DNA from: JACMLC01 sp963817025
Lineage (GTDB): Bacteria > Acidobacteriota > Blastocatellia > Pyrinomonadales > Pyrinomonadaceae
Assembly: GCA_963817025.1 (NCBI GenBank)
Contig: CAWFML010000005.1
Location: 806,001 to 870,000 of the forward strand
Length of the DNA: 64,000 bases
Reading direction: 5' to 3'
Made by a program: the position numbers and the translations under genes
In this document: positions 28,626-39,200 of the stretch, piece by piece
Layout of the letters: each line of letters starts with the position of its first letter
Position numbering within the stretch: position 1 is the stretch's first letter
The notes under the pieces: generated by a model
The model's input: the letters and a program-made list of their open reading frames with translations, nothing else
Databases searched by the model: none
What the model was told of the DNA's origin: nothing

Positions 28626-30344
28626 TTATTTTATCTTCTGAGCTTTAGCAGTTCGCGTGCCTTGCGATAACAACAACCCGACGACCGTTCCGGCAGCGTC
28701 TTTCTCGAATGAAATACTCGCTTTGACATCGGGCATCGTGAACTGTGTATCTGACACAGGCTCGACTGCAAGTTTACCTTGTCCCGTTAGTTGCCCGAAC
28801 AATTTATCGCCGTCTTTGGAAATTGTCAGAACAAGAGCCGGAGTGACTTGATATTCGCCGACATACGCATCGAAGACGGAAGCCTCGACCTTTGTTTCTT
28901 TGCCTTCAAGCCGTTTTACGATCAGCAAAGCGTTCGCATTCGCCGGGTCAAGCTCGAACGCTTTTTTGTAGCTTGCGAGGGCGAGGTCTTTTTGATCGTC
29001 TGCCAGATACGTTTCGCCGAGAGAGTCATAAGGATTTGCCGATTTGGGAAACATTTCAACGTTAAGCTTGAAAATCTCAATCGCGTCTTTCGTGCGTTTC
29101 TTGGCCGCGAGCTGATAACCGAGTGTGTTGAGTTCTCCTTCCGAGAAATCAAACGCCGGAGAATTTTCTGCTTTCAGCTTCCGATATCCGGCGATGGCGG
29201 ATGCGACATTTTTTTCAATCGCTATTTTGTAAAGCGTTTCGGCGATTGATTTTTTCGGCGCGTCGAAAGGCTGTCCGTTCAGGATGCCGAGGATTGAAAT
29301 CGTGATTTTTCCATGATGTTGTCCGAGATTAACATTATCGAGAATAATCACGGTTTGTTGTTTCTCAACCGCTCTCAACATCAAAGAGTTAAAACCGTTG
29401 ATTGCTCCGCCGTGTCCGATGGTTTTAATTTTTTGGTCTGTTTTTCCTACCGGCTGGTCGCTAATACGGATTCCGTAACCATAATTTCCAAGTCCGGGCG
29501 TGAACATCCGTTTCCTGCTGTCCGCTGAAAGGATTTTGTCTTCTTGCAGCGACTGCTCCCATTTAAAAAGGTCTTCAACGGTCGAATAGATCGAACCTGC
29601 CGCGTATGGAATCGACATGTCGAGATAGGCCGCATTGACGAAGCCGTCAGGCGTTTTTTGATAACCGCTGGCACGCTTTTGCAGGAGCGGCGAGTGATTA
29701 TCGTAGCCTGAATTTGTCATTCCGAGCGGTTTGAGAATGCGTTCGGTCAAAACCGTCTCGTAAGACTTTCCGGTGACTTTTTCGATAATTGCACCCAGAA
29801 GAGAATATCCCGAATTGTTGTAGCTGAATTTCGATCCCGGCTCGAATTCGAGATCGCCGCTCGCAAATTTTTTGACGAAATCCGCAACACTATATGGATT
29901 GCGGCTGATCTCGGCCATAAAATTGGGGCGGCTCGTATAGCTTGGAATCCCGGAAGTATGATTAAGAAGCTGATGGATGGTAACTTTTTCGCCCGTATCT
30001 TTTCGATAATCGGTCAGATAATCGCTAAGCTTTCCGTCGAGCTTGATTTTGCCTTCCTCGACAAGTTGCAAGACGAGAGCGGCTGTAAATTGCTTGGTGA
30101 CGGAACCGATGCGGAATTTTGTGTCCGGCTGATTAGGAATAGCCCATTCCATGTTCGCCATTCCAAAACCCTTCTCGTAAATTATCTTGCCCTTTTCAGC
30201 GACTAGAACCGAGCCGTTAAATTGCCCGTAGTCGTAATATTGCTTCAACAATTCATCAATTTTCTGCACATTTTGCTGTGCGAATGCATTCGTTGCGGCG
30301 ATGAACGCAACGATAAATAAGGTAAACAGTCTTGCGGTTTTCAC
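28626..30344 (-). CDS. Beta-lactamase-like serine hydrolase with C-terminal TPR
   Basis: GTG 30344 is preferred because GGAG lies upstream and the signal peptide (ARLFTLFIVAFIAATNAFA) then starts the protein; the frame extends 38 codons further. In 572 residues the class C beta-lactamase/D-peptidase motifs are Ser-x-x-Lys in GSVTKQFTA, Tyr-x-Asn in YNNSGYSLL and HGG in IGHGGAINGF. A TPR-like segment (PYDSLGETYLADDQKDLALA) follows near residue 440, then a lipocalin-like beta domain. It probably cleaves or modifies a peptide or ester in the periplasm rather than conferring drug resistance. Base composition is lower in GC than its neighbours, which hints at transfer. Confidence 0.82.
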   Translation of the reverse strand: MKTARLFTLFIVAFIAATNAFAQQNVQKIDELLKQYYDYGQFNGSVLVAEKGKIIYEKGFGMANMEWAIPNQPDTKFRIGSVTKQFTAALVLQLVEEGKIKLDGKLSDYLTDYRKDTGEKVTIHQLLNHTSGIPSYTSRPNFMAEISRNPYSVADFVKKFASGDLEFEPGSKFSYNNSGYSLLGAIIEKVTGKSYETVLTERILKPLGMTNSGYDNHSPLLQKRASGYQKTPDGFVNAAYLDMSIPYAAGSIYSTVEDLFKWEQSLQEDKILSADSRKRMFTPGLGNYGYGIRISDQPVGKTDQKIKTIGHGGAINGFNSLMLRAVEKQQTVIILDNVNLGQHHGKITISILGILNGQPFDAPKKSIAETLYKIAIEKNVASAIAGYRKLKAENSPAFDFSEGELNTLGYQLAAKKRTKDAIEIFKLNVEMFPKSANPYDSLGETYLADDQKDLALASYKKAFELDPANANALLIVKRLEGKETKVEASVFDAYVGEYQVTPALVLTISKDGDKLFGQLTGQGKLAVEPVSDTQFTMPDVKASISFEKDAAGTVVGLLLSQGTRTAKAQKIK

Positions 30345-30530
30345 TGTATTTTTCTCCGATGAAATTAGGAATGATGCAGAGGGATATTCAAGTAAGGTTT
30401 TCTTGGCAATCCCATCCTTAAACGAATGGCCGGGAGATTTATTAACAGAGAGCCGCAAATTTGGTTGAGAATTTCAGGATTGGTAGGAGGGCAGTTTGAA
30501 ATTCTGGTGTCCATCCATGATGAAAGAATC

Positions 30531-30639
30531 TCGCGCAAAGGCACAAGAGAAATTAAAAATGCAAAATGTAAAATTTAAGAAGATTCTTATTTTTGCATTT
30601 TACATTTTTAATTTTGCATTACCTTGCGCCTTTGCGGGA
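30531..30639. repeat. Nested inverted repeats: AT-rich hairpin inside a CGCAAAGG hairpin
   Basis: Outer arms CGCGCAAAGGCACAAG (from 30532) and CCTTGCGCCTTTGCGGG (to 30638) belong to the CGCAAAGG family. Between them lies an AT-rich hairpin (30550-30619) with arms AAATTAAAAATGCAAAATG and CATTTTACATTTTTAATTTT, the family also found at 16021-16086. Confidence 0.8.
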
Positions 30640-30693
30640 AACTGTTTTTTCTTCGCTACTTTTGAAACTGGCTCGCTACCAACTTTTTACACG

Positions 30694-33534
30694 TTATGGC
30701 ACATAGGCAGAGGGGACTGGGACATCGCCATTAGTCCCGAACTGCTCTGCGCTCAAACTGCTGTTTGAGCTTTGCAGAATGTAGAAGACTCCTGAAGAGG
30801 GACGGAAGATGGCGATGTCACTCTTGCCGTCTCCGTCATACTCTCCCGCCACAGGAATATCTCCATTGATGCCCCACGCTATCCCTCTGAAGCCATTATC
30901 CGAGCTTTGCAGGTAATACCATGCTCCCGCAGAGGGCCTGTACACGCAGATGTCTGTCTTCCCATCTCCGTCAAAGTCTCCGGTGATGGGTTTGTCTCCA
31001 CCCTCTCCCCATGCTTGTCCGGTGATCGCTCCGTCAGAGCTTCTCAAGATGTAGAAGGCGCTGGCCGATGGCCGGAAGATGGCGAAATCAGTCCTGCCAT
31101 CTCCATCATAGTCTCCCATCAAAGGCACATCTCCATTGATGCCCCACTGTTGATAATGGAATGAACCATCAGAGCTGTAGAGCAGATAGAAGAATCCTGA
31201 GGAGGGGCGGAACAAGGCGATATCTGCTTTGCCGTCACCATCATAATCTCCGGGAGACGGAATGTCTCCGTTTTGCCCGAACTGTGCTGCCCGAAAGGCT
31301 CCGGTCGAGCTATCTATGAAATACCATGAAGCGGAGGAGGGGCGAAAGACTGCCGTATCGGTTTTGCCGTCACCGTCAAAATCTCCGGGTATGATCCGGT
31401 CGCCGGTTGTGCCAAAAGCGTCGGCGCGAAAAGCGTTATTGGAGCTGTTTGAGATATACCAGTAGCCAGACGAAGCTCGAAAGACCGAGACATCTGTTCT
31501 GCCATCGCCGTCAAAATCGGCAGGCGTTGTATTTGTAACGGTCGGAAAACCGCCGAAAACCGTAAAACGAAATGCCTGTGTGACCGAGAATCCGTTTGCC
31601 GCGCCAGCATCGGTGATGTACCACCGCCCGTAAAAAGTTTGCCCGATCAAAGCCGGATTGTTCGGAATCGGCACGCTGAACGAGCCGAAACCGTTTCCGC
31701 TGCCGCTGCCAGAAAGATTAACTGAAACGTGCGCCAACGACCCGCTCGCAGGAATTGACGGGCCAACTCCCGGATCGTTTGCATCAATCACCAAGACGGC
31801 TTGCGCGCCGCCCACTGCACTCAACACGGCAACGGTAAAGCTCGGATTTCCGGCGAGCGGTGGCTCAATGGCGATTGCTTGCGGAAGAATGTTGCCCGAA
31901 CCGGCGCGCCCTGTTCCGGTGATGACGGGAACGCGATTTGATTCTGTATAAAGCTGCGGTCGGTCAAAGGGCGGCAGCTCATCTCTGACACGCGGGTCGG
32001 TAAACGGGCGCTTTAAAAAGGCGACGAGATCGGCTTTTTGCTGGCTGGTTAGAAAAAGCGGACGAATAAGATTCGGTAAGTTCGGCGCGGCAAAATCCCC
32101 GCCGCGATCATAAAATTCGACCACTTCTTCGAGCGTGGCAAACTGCCCGTTGTGCATATAGGGCGTGCGCAACTCGACGTTTCTGAGCGATGTAGACTTA
32201 AAAGCCCCACGGTCGTCAATATTTCCTGTCACCGCCTGTCGCCCGGTATCTTCCGCTGGCGGTCGGACACCGATGAACATAAACTTTTGAGTTGTAAGGG
32301 CCGGGCCTGCATGACAGAAGTGACATTGCGTGCCGAGGTAAACCTCTCGCCCCCTGTCTTCCTGAGCCGTGAGCGGTTCAATAGCCGCAGCAAATCTGTC
32401 GAGTGGCGCGCGGTCGGAGAACACAGAACGTTCGTGAGTCGCAATCGCCATCGCAATCCGCGCCGGAGTGACTTCCGGCGAACCGAAAGCCTCCTCAAAC
32501 AGCTCTGGATAAGTCCGGCCATTAATCCAGTCGGCGAGCGAGCGGGGAACGTTACTCGCTACTGCGAGTGGTTTGACGGAGGCGATTTGGTTTGCCACCT
32601 GAGTCCAGTTTCGATTGCCGTGCCCCATTTCGCCGGAACTAACGGGAGGAAACAAAATCTGGCTCTCGTATGTTGCCCCCTCTGGCAGCAGTACCGCATT
32701 TGTCAACGGGTCACGAAAAGTACCTGATGCACGTCCATCCCAGAATATGCCTTGAAATAATCCGTCAAAAGGAGCGCCGGCATTCAGGTATGACGGAGCT
32801 TTTCTTGACGTGACCTGCTCGCTAAATCCGAATTGACTTGAAGGTGTGTATGTTCCGTCCAGATTGTTGAGCGGAACACCGGGCGAGCCAAAGACATCGT
32901 CGGGAGTATTAAAGACGCCGTCAAAGCCCGGATTTCGTGAGCGCGTGTTATTGACCAGAGTTCGCGGGTCGGAACCGCCATGACTTGGTCTATGACACGT
33001 CCCGCACGAAACCGTCAAAGTTGACGAAAGTTGTTCGTCCCAGAAAAGAGTCTTGCCGAGAGATGCTTTGGCAGCCGTGACGGGATTTCCGGCAGGCGCA
33101 GGTGGTGGATTTAATGGAAAAAATATTTCGTATTGTGATGAGCCAACCGCCCGGATTCCTTGATCGCCGTTGCTCAGACTGCTGTTCGAGCCGGTGTTTT
33201 CCGCGCGCACCCAGTAAAAATAGTTTTGATTCGCAACAGCAGTGGCATCGAAAAAATAATTTGCCGGGGTCGTTCCGACATCAGTTGCGAGGGACGGATT
33301 GCTGCCGGTCGCGCGGAAAATTCGGTACAGGGTTGCGCCCCGCACGGTGTTCCACATGACGCCGACTTTATCCGCATAATCTCGATCCGAAGCCGAAACC
33401 CCTGTCGGGGCGGAAAGCATTCCGCCACCGGCAAGAACTCTGCCAGCCGATGTGGTTGTAAACCATCGCTGACCGGCAAGGGTGAGCGCAATCAAGATAA
33501 AGACTAATAATGCGAAATGTTTCAATCGCTGCAT
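30694..33534 (-). CDS. Di-heme cytochrome c peroxidase fused to FN3-like and VCBS modules
   Basis: The 946-residue protein has a signal peptide (FALLVFILIALTLAG) and a fibronectin III-like domain at about 42-130. A MauG/CcpA-type di-heme peroxidase region covers about 135-515, with haem-binding Cys177-Cys180-His181 (CGTCH) and Cys404-Cys407-His408 (CHFCH). The usual TSLRNVELRTPYMHNGQF segment is present. After a beta-rich spacer, six VCBS motifs run from about 668 to the C-terminus, ending PVPSAYVP. Peroxidases of this class reduce hydrogen peroxide or oxidise protein side chains outside the cytoplasm. The propeller fusion suggests that this enzyme is held at the surface like its VCBS neighbours. 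Confidence 0.85.
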   Translation of the reverse strand: MQRLKHFALLVFILIALTLAGQRWFTTTSAGRVLAGGGMLSAPTGVSASDRDYADKVGVMWNTVRGATLYRIFRATGSNPSLATDVGTTPANYFFDATAVANQNYFYWVRAENTGSNSSLSNGDQGIRAVGSSQYEIFFPLNPPPAPAGNPVTAAKASLGKTLFWDEQLSSTLTVSCGTCHRPSHGGSDPRTLVNNTRSRNPGFDGVFNTPDDVFGSPGVPLNNLDGTYTPSSQFGFSEQVTSRKAPSYLNAGAPFDGLFQGIFWDGRASGTFRDPLTNAVLLPEGATYESQILFPPVSSGEMGHGNRNWTQVANQIASVKPLAVASNVPRSLADWINGRTYPELFEEAFGSPEVTPARIAMAIATHERSVFSDRAPLDRFAAAIEPLTAQEDRGREVYLGTQCHFCHAGPALTTQKFMFIGVRPPAEDTGRQAVTGNIDDRGAFKSTSLRNVELRTPYMHNGQFATLEEVVEFYDRGGDFAAPNLPNLIRPLFLTSQQKADLVAFLKRPFTDPRVRDELPPFDRPQLYTESNRVPVITGTGRAGSGNILPQAIAIEPPLAGNPSFTVAVLSAVGGAQAVLVIDANDPGVGPSIPASGSLAHVSVNLSGSGSGNGFGSFSVPIPNNPALIGQTFYGRWYITDAGAANGFSVTQAFRFTVFGGFPTVTNTTPADFDGDGRTDVSVFRASSGYWYISNSSNNAFRADAFGTTGDRIIPGDFDGDGKTDTAVFRPSSASWYFIDSSTGAFRAAQFGQNGDIPSPGDYDGDGKADIALFRPSSGFFYLLYSSDGSFHYQQWGINGDVPLMGDYDGDGRTDFAIFRPSASAFYILRSSDGAITGQAWGEGGDKPITGDFDGDGKTDICVYRPSAGAWYYLQSSDNGFRGIAWGINGDIPVAGEYDGDGKSDIAIFRPSSGVFYILQSSNSSLSAEQFGTNGDVPVPSAYVP

Positions 33535-33644
33535 TCGATCAACTCTTGCTGGCTTAAGTTTTTCTACTTAGATTGGTATTTTGACAAGGCGCTCGACAAC
33601 ACCGGAAGGACATCCATGAAACGAACGTCGGGGACATTTTAACT

Positions 33645-33797
33645 TTATTCTTCGATCTTGACGAGCTTTTCGGAGCTTTTAGCTTTACGGAAAGCGTTGC
33701 GCAAATTCCAGCCTGAAACCTGACGCACAATACTGCTGGCAGTCTCATAAATGCCGGAACTGTACAGCGGGTCGAAAATATTCTTAAAGTAATACGC
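33645..33797 (-). pseudogene. Possible 3' remnant of a broken gene
   Basis: The minus-strand frame ending at 33645 reads convincingly as protein for its last 50 residues (YFKNIFDPLYSSGIYETA ... KSSEKLVKIEE). It loses sense upstream of about 33797, where it meets the leader of the plus-strand delta-60 gene. I do not recognise the family. The rest of the gap 33535-33894 shows no other gene. Confidence 0.25.
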
Positions 33798-33894
33798 TGC
33801 TTGAGTTCGTGAACAGGTACTTTGTGAGCCTGTTACCAATCTCGTCCGAATCGAACCTACGCATCGCTGCCATCCACATGAGGAGCAATAGACA

Positions 33895-36120
33895 ATGAAG
33901 TCAGCAACGTTCAACAACCTGTTTCGCTTACTCCATTTAACTATCCATCCGAGGCTCGCCGGATTGGCTCTTCTGACAATCGCTCTGCTTTTCGCGGGCG
34001 ACGCAAGGGCCGCCGCTCCGGGCGCGCAGGATTTGTCATTCGGATTGCGGGGCACCGCGGCTTTCAACCTGGAAAATACTTTCCAGCAAGCTCACGCCAT
34101 CACGATTCAGCCCGACGGCAAAGTGGTATTGGCAGGGCATATACAAACCTGCGCCGGGCCTACATGCAGTTACAATTTCTTGATCGTTCGGTTCAATACT
34201 AACGGCACGCTTGATGACACGTTCGGCACAAACGGAGCTGCGGTGATCGACTTCCTCGGTCAGGACGAAGCTGCGTTTGCCGTGGCCGTTCAAGCGGACG
34301 GCAAAATCGTGGCTGCCGGAGGCGCGATGGGCGGATCGGCGCAAACTCACGTGTTGGGTTTCAAACTCATGCGTTATCTGCCGAACGGCACGCTCGATAC
34401 CGATTTCGGCAACGGCGGCAGAGTTTATGAATCGTTCGACGACGTGGGCGGCACTCCGCAGGCGATGTTGATAGAGCCGGACGGCAAAATAGTTGTCGCC
34501 GGAACCGACAATAATTCTATGCTGTTCGTCGCCCGGTTCAATACGAACGGCGGGCTGGACACGGGCTTCGGCACGAATGGCAGGATCGCCACAAACTCTT
34601 ACAGTATTTTTATAGCGCGGCTGGCCCGTCAACCGGACGGCAAAATAGTTGTCGGCGGAGCCAGTCAGCCTTTCGGCACATTGAAGCTTATCCGCTATAA
34701 CGCCGATGGAACACTCGACAGTGGATTCGGCGGTGGCGGAGTGGTGACATCAGTTTTTCAAAGCGGGTTCGTCCCGACCGTCGCGGTGCAAGCGGACGGC
34801 AAAATACTGGTGAGCGGCGCTTATAATGATAGCGACCTGCGGACACCTCCGCTCAGACGCTTTAACGCGAATGGCGGCGTCGATGGAAGCTTTGTTCCGA
34901 ATCACGGCGAGATAGTTGGTGGTGGATGCAAAAGCTGTACGCAGAAGGCTTCAAAAGTTGTGACGCTGCCGGACGGCAGGTTTTATCTTGTCGGTTATAA
35001 TGAGCGAACCTCCACTGCTATGAAATATATAGCGGTTTCACGGTACTTGAACAACGGTACGCTTGATTGGAGCTACGGCTTTCGCGGTTCGAGCCAATTC
35101 AGACACACAAATTCCCCTCCTACTGCTAATACCATTCTTTACACAGTAACCGACGCGGCGCTGCAAACAGACGGCAAACTCGTTCTGAGCGCGACGGCCT
35201 ACCTTCCCGTCGGCACTTTCGCGCGAATGCATTTGCTTGCGATACGAACAACTGCGGCGGTTACACCTCCGAGCGTGCGCGGCGATTTTGACGGCGACCT
35301 TAAAACCGACTTCGCAGTCTTCCGCCCATCGAGCCGCTACTGGTATTTGTTCAGGAGCGGTGACAGTTCGCTTTATTCCGAGCGCTACGGAGTGGACGGG
35401 GACTTGCCTACACCGGGCGATTACAATTATGACGGAAAAACAGACCTCTCTGTTTATCGCCCGGGTGCGAATGTCTGGTACGTTTCGCCCAGCTTCCCAT
35501 CCGGCGGCGGCGCTGGTGGCGGCGCTTTCGGACAAAGCGGCGACATCAAATGTCAGGAAGACTTTGACGGCGATGGTTACACGGACATTGCTGTCTATCG
35601 CCCATCGACCGGAACATGGCAAATTCGGTATTCGTCACGCTCTTACGAAGCACTTTACGAAGTTTCATTTCCTTTTGGCATCTCTACTGACAGGCCCGTT
35701 CCCGCAGACTATGACGGCGACGGGCGCGCAGACTTCGCAGTCTTCCGTCCATCAACCGGCGACTGGTACATCCTGCGTTCGTCAGATGGCGGCATCACTT
35801 CCGTCAACTTCGGAATCGGCACAGACCAACTAGTGCCGGGCGATTATGACGGGGATTTGAAAGCAGACATCGCGGTTTACCGCGACGGCAGTTGGTATAT
35901 CCTGCGAAGCTCCGACAATGGTTTTGTCGGCATCGCCTGGGGACTCGCCACGGACAAGGCTGTGGCAGGAGATTACGACGGTGACGGCAAGTTGGATGTC
36001 GCCGTGTTCCGTCCATCGGAAGGCGCATGGTATGTGCTGAAGAGTTCGGATTTCTCGGTTATCAGTCAGTTGTGGGGAATCAGCGAAGACACGCCTATAC
36101 CGTTTACTTTTGTGAGATAA
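33895..36120 (+). CDS. Secreted delta-60 repeat/VCBS-repeat protein
   Basis: ATG 33895 follows GAGGAGCAATAGACA. The 741 residues have a signal peptide (LAGLALLTIALLFAGDARA). About seven delta-60 repeats lie at 45-455, each with the pattern NGTLDDTFGTNG followed by VQADGKIVAAG. Six VCBS motifs (DFDGDLKTDFAVFR and so on) run from 462 to the end. Delta-60 repeats are thought to form a beta-propeller, so the protein may hold two propellers. It is the only VCBS gene of this window on the plus strand and is convergent with the alpha-2-macroglobulin gene. Function unknown. Confidence 0.85.
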   Translation: MKSATFNNLFRLLHLTIHPRLAGLALLTIALLFAGDARAAAPGAQDLSFGLRGTAAFNLENTFQQAHAITIQPDGKVVLAGHIQTCAGPTCSYNFLIVRFNTNGTLDDTFGTNGAAVIDFLGQDEAAFAVAVQADGKIVAAGGAMGGSAQTHVLGFKLMRYLPNGTLDTDFGNGGRVYESFDDVGGTPQAMLIEPDGKIVVAGTDNNSMLFVARFNTNGGLDTGFGTNGRIATNSYSIFIARLARQPDGKIVVGGASQPFGTLKLIRYNADGTLDSGFGGGGVVTSVFQSGFVPTVAVQADGKILVSGAYNDSDLRTPPLRRFNANGGVDGSFVPNHGEIVGGGCKSCTQKASKVVTLPDGRFYLVGYNERTSTAMKYIAVSRYLNNGTLDWSYGFRGSSQFRHTNSPPTANTILYTVTDAALQTDGKLVLSATAYLPVGTFARMHLLAIRTTAAVTPPSVRGDFDGDLKTDFAVFRPSSRYWYLFRSGDSSLYSERYGVDGDLPTPGDYNYDGKTDLSVYRPGANVWYVSPSFPSGGGAGGGAFGQSGDIKCQEDFDGDGYTDIAVYRPSTGTWQIRYSSRSYEALYEVSFPFGISTDRPVPADYDGDGRADFAVFRPSTGDWYILRSSDGGITSVNFGIGTDQLVPGDYDGDLKADIAVYRDGSWYILRSSDNGFVGIAWGLATDKAVAGDYDGDGKLDVAVFRPSEGAWYVLKSSDFSVISQLWGISEDTPIPFTFVR

Positions 36121-36167
36121 TTATCAAGGGTTCAATCGAACGCGACCTGTGAGGGGAGCGTAGAACG

Positions 36168-36233
36168 TCTCACGCAAAGGCGCAAAGAAAAGTTTAAGTC
36201 TTTTCTTTGCGCCTTTGCGATTTTGCGTAGAGA
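36168..36233. repeat. CGCAAAGG-family inverted repeat, copy 5
   Basis: The arms TCTCACGCAAAGGCGCAAAG and CTTTGCGCCTTTGCG pair in the gap between two convergent genes, where it could act as a shared terminator. Confidence 0.8.
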
Positions 36234-36238
36234 TTTTC

Positions 36239-39200
36239 TTATTCGATAACTACCTTATCAGTCGAGGTACGCCCGAAGGTTTCCGGGTGATACATCTCTT
36301 CTGCCTTTGCGGGCGGGACGACAAACGAGCCGGGCGTCGTCGCGCGTGCCACGTAGGAATAGTTATAGACGCCTTCCCGGAGCAGTGAAGTGAAAGCTTC
36401 TACACGCTCGTCGCGCATATTCTGATGCTCGAACCACTGCCACCACCACCACCAGCGTTTTGCCGTCTGGTCATTTTCGTCGCGCGGGATGTTGCCCGTG
36501 ACTGCGAGCGCAGGATTCATAGCCTCAAGTCCAGCGGGCAGCGGGTCAACCAGCGCGACATGATAACGACGCGAGGGCGCAACCATCGTCAGGCGCACGC
36601 GCACCTTTGCCCCTGCCTTGATGCGCCATGTGCCGTCCGCCTCGCGCCGCACATCTTCCGCATGATCCACAGCCTCGTAGACACGCTCGACCGTAAAGCC
36701 GTAATCGGCTGCGGCCAGCTTGAGACTCGTCGGCGCATACTGGATGCCGAGACGATAATAGAGCCTTCCCGCGCCTTCCTTGCTTAAGACGACATTCTGC
36801 GTGCCCTGCGTTTCCGCCAGATAACGCATCGGCACATTGATATTGACGCGCTCTGTCGTGCGGCCCTTGAACGCGTGCTCTCCGGCAAAGCGCTCGCCGA
36901 GCCATGCACGCGCGATAAAGTCCGGCGTGGTCTTTTCGTAAGTATTGAAATACCTGTCGAGCGCGAGCAGGATAAAGACGTTCTCCTGCGTATTTTCCCA
37001 ACGCCCTCTGGTTCTGTGGGCCAGAAGCCCGCGCACAATTTTGGGAATCAAATCGCTCCGGGGCTGGTCGCCAATCAGGGCTTCGAGGATGATGCCGTCC
37101 ACGCGTCGCGCAGAATGGAGCAAGACCTGCTCGCCATCGCTGTACGAAGTTACGAAGTGTGCTGTCCCTGCTTCTTCAGTCGCACGGTTATTGAGATGAC
37201 GACGAATGGCTTCGACTACGGCTGTGGAATTGGCATCGCCCGAAAGCACTGGCAAGAGCCAGCCGACGGCTTCGAGCGAAAGCTTATCCAGCGTCGCCTC
37301 TGCGATGAGCTTGCGCGCACGCGAGGCATCCTTATCATTCATGCGATAACGCACGTTGAGCGCGTAAGCGATGATGGCTCTGCGTGATTCGATGCTGTAG
37401 TAATGCGGGATGTGCTCTTCGATATTCCGCAGGTACTTGCGCGATTTCTCAAGCATCGCGTCCGGCACGTCAAAGCCTTTCTCTTTCGCTCTGGCAAGCG
37501 CGTGCGCCGCGTGGATGCTGACGTAGGGCCAGGACTCTTCGCCGCGCCGCCAGAAGCCAAAGCCGCCGTCATCGTTCTGCATCCCCTGTAGCCGCTTGAT
37601 GTCGCGCGCCACAGCCGCCTTCAATTCATCCGGCGGCGGCAAGCCTTTGGCCTTGAACGCGGCCAGCACATCACGCAAAGCGGCGATGGCGAGAATGCGC
37701 GACGAGAGTTGTTCCGAGCACTCGTATGGATAAGCCGTTAGATAAAGCACAGCGTCCGTCAGTTCCTGCAACTGCGTGGACGAAGTGGAAATCTCAAGCC
37801 CGCCAAATTGTGTGAAGACATCCGGCGGAGCTTTGACAGGTTGCGCGATAGCTCCCTTATCAATCTCGCCGTAGGTTGCAAAAGCTTCCGTCGTCGCGGG
37901 CGTCCAGACGGGCAGCGAAATCTCCGCCGCGTCAGCCCACTTGCCCGAAGCCGCAGCAATCTGAAAACGCGCCGTTCCGGCCTTGCTCGCGTTTGTGGGA
38001 AAGCGCACCTCTACGCGGTCGTTGGCGGGGACGGTCACGCGGCGGCCAGTGCCTGCCGTCAGCTCGGCATTCGTCGCGCGCACGGCCACGTCAACAGTCA
38101 TCGGCTCGTCCGTCTGATTTTGCAGGACGACGGGCAATTCAAATTTATCGCCGAAGTTTAAGAAGCGAGGCGCGGATGGTCTCGCCATGAGGGGCATTCT
38201 GGCAGTGATGGCAGACTCGCCTGCGCCGAACTGTTTTCCGTCCGCGACCGAGACGGCCATCACGCGATAGCGCGTCAGGTTGTCAGGCAACTTAACTTTG
38301 ACCTGCGCGCGTCCGTTTGCATCTGTCGGAACGGATGCTGCAAAGAGCGCAAGCGCGTTAAAGTTTTCGCGCAGGCGAATACCTTCCGGCTCGGCAGCCG
38401 CTTGGTCTGCCCCGCCAAGCATGCCCCTTTTAGCCACTGGCCTCGGTGGTGGCGGGGGAGCGCCGTTGCGTCCATACTCCGCTGACATCTGGCTTTGTAC
38501 CATCTCCACCAGCGCGCCTCCCGTTCCGTTAGCGGTTACGATTTTTAAATCCCCTGCATTGGCGAGCATGACATTCGAGCGCAGGTGATAATCGCTCGTC
38601 TCCGTCCCGCGATGCGAGTAGAAGATTGCGAGCGGATCGTCAAGCTTGTATCCCGTCAAAGCCAGCACGGATTCATCTACGACGACGATCGCCACTTCGC
38701 TCCCACTCACGGGACGGCTCGCGGCATCTTTGACTTCGACATTGACGATGGTCTCGCCGCCCGGCTCAAGAGCTTTGTCGCGCGGCGCGGCCATCACATT
38801 GAGTTTGCGCGTCGCGGGCGGAATCGAGAGATTCAGATTTCCGCTCGCAAAGGCCGGGCGCTTCGGCAGTTTTTCATCCACCTGCCCCGCATCATTCGCG
38901 CGCGGGGCTGCGCCGTTGAGGTCAACCTGCACATAAATATTCGGCAGGTAGCTTTCCTCAATCGGGATTTTCAAAGTGTGCGACGGGCCGTCCATCCTGA
39001 ACCGCTCGGTCTTGACAAGTCCGCTGCGACGAAGCGTGAGCACGCCTTCCGCCGGATAAAAAGGAGCTTGCAAGAGAATCTCCGCCACCTCGCCCGGCTG
39101 GTATTCTTTGCGGTCGGGAATCATCTCGACCCTTTCCTGCTCGACATCGCGCTTCGGCGGCTGCTTGCCGCCAGCGACCCACAATGTCAACTCGCTCTCG

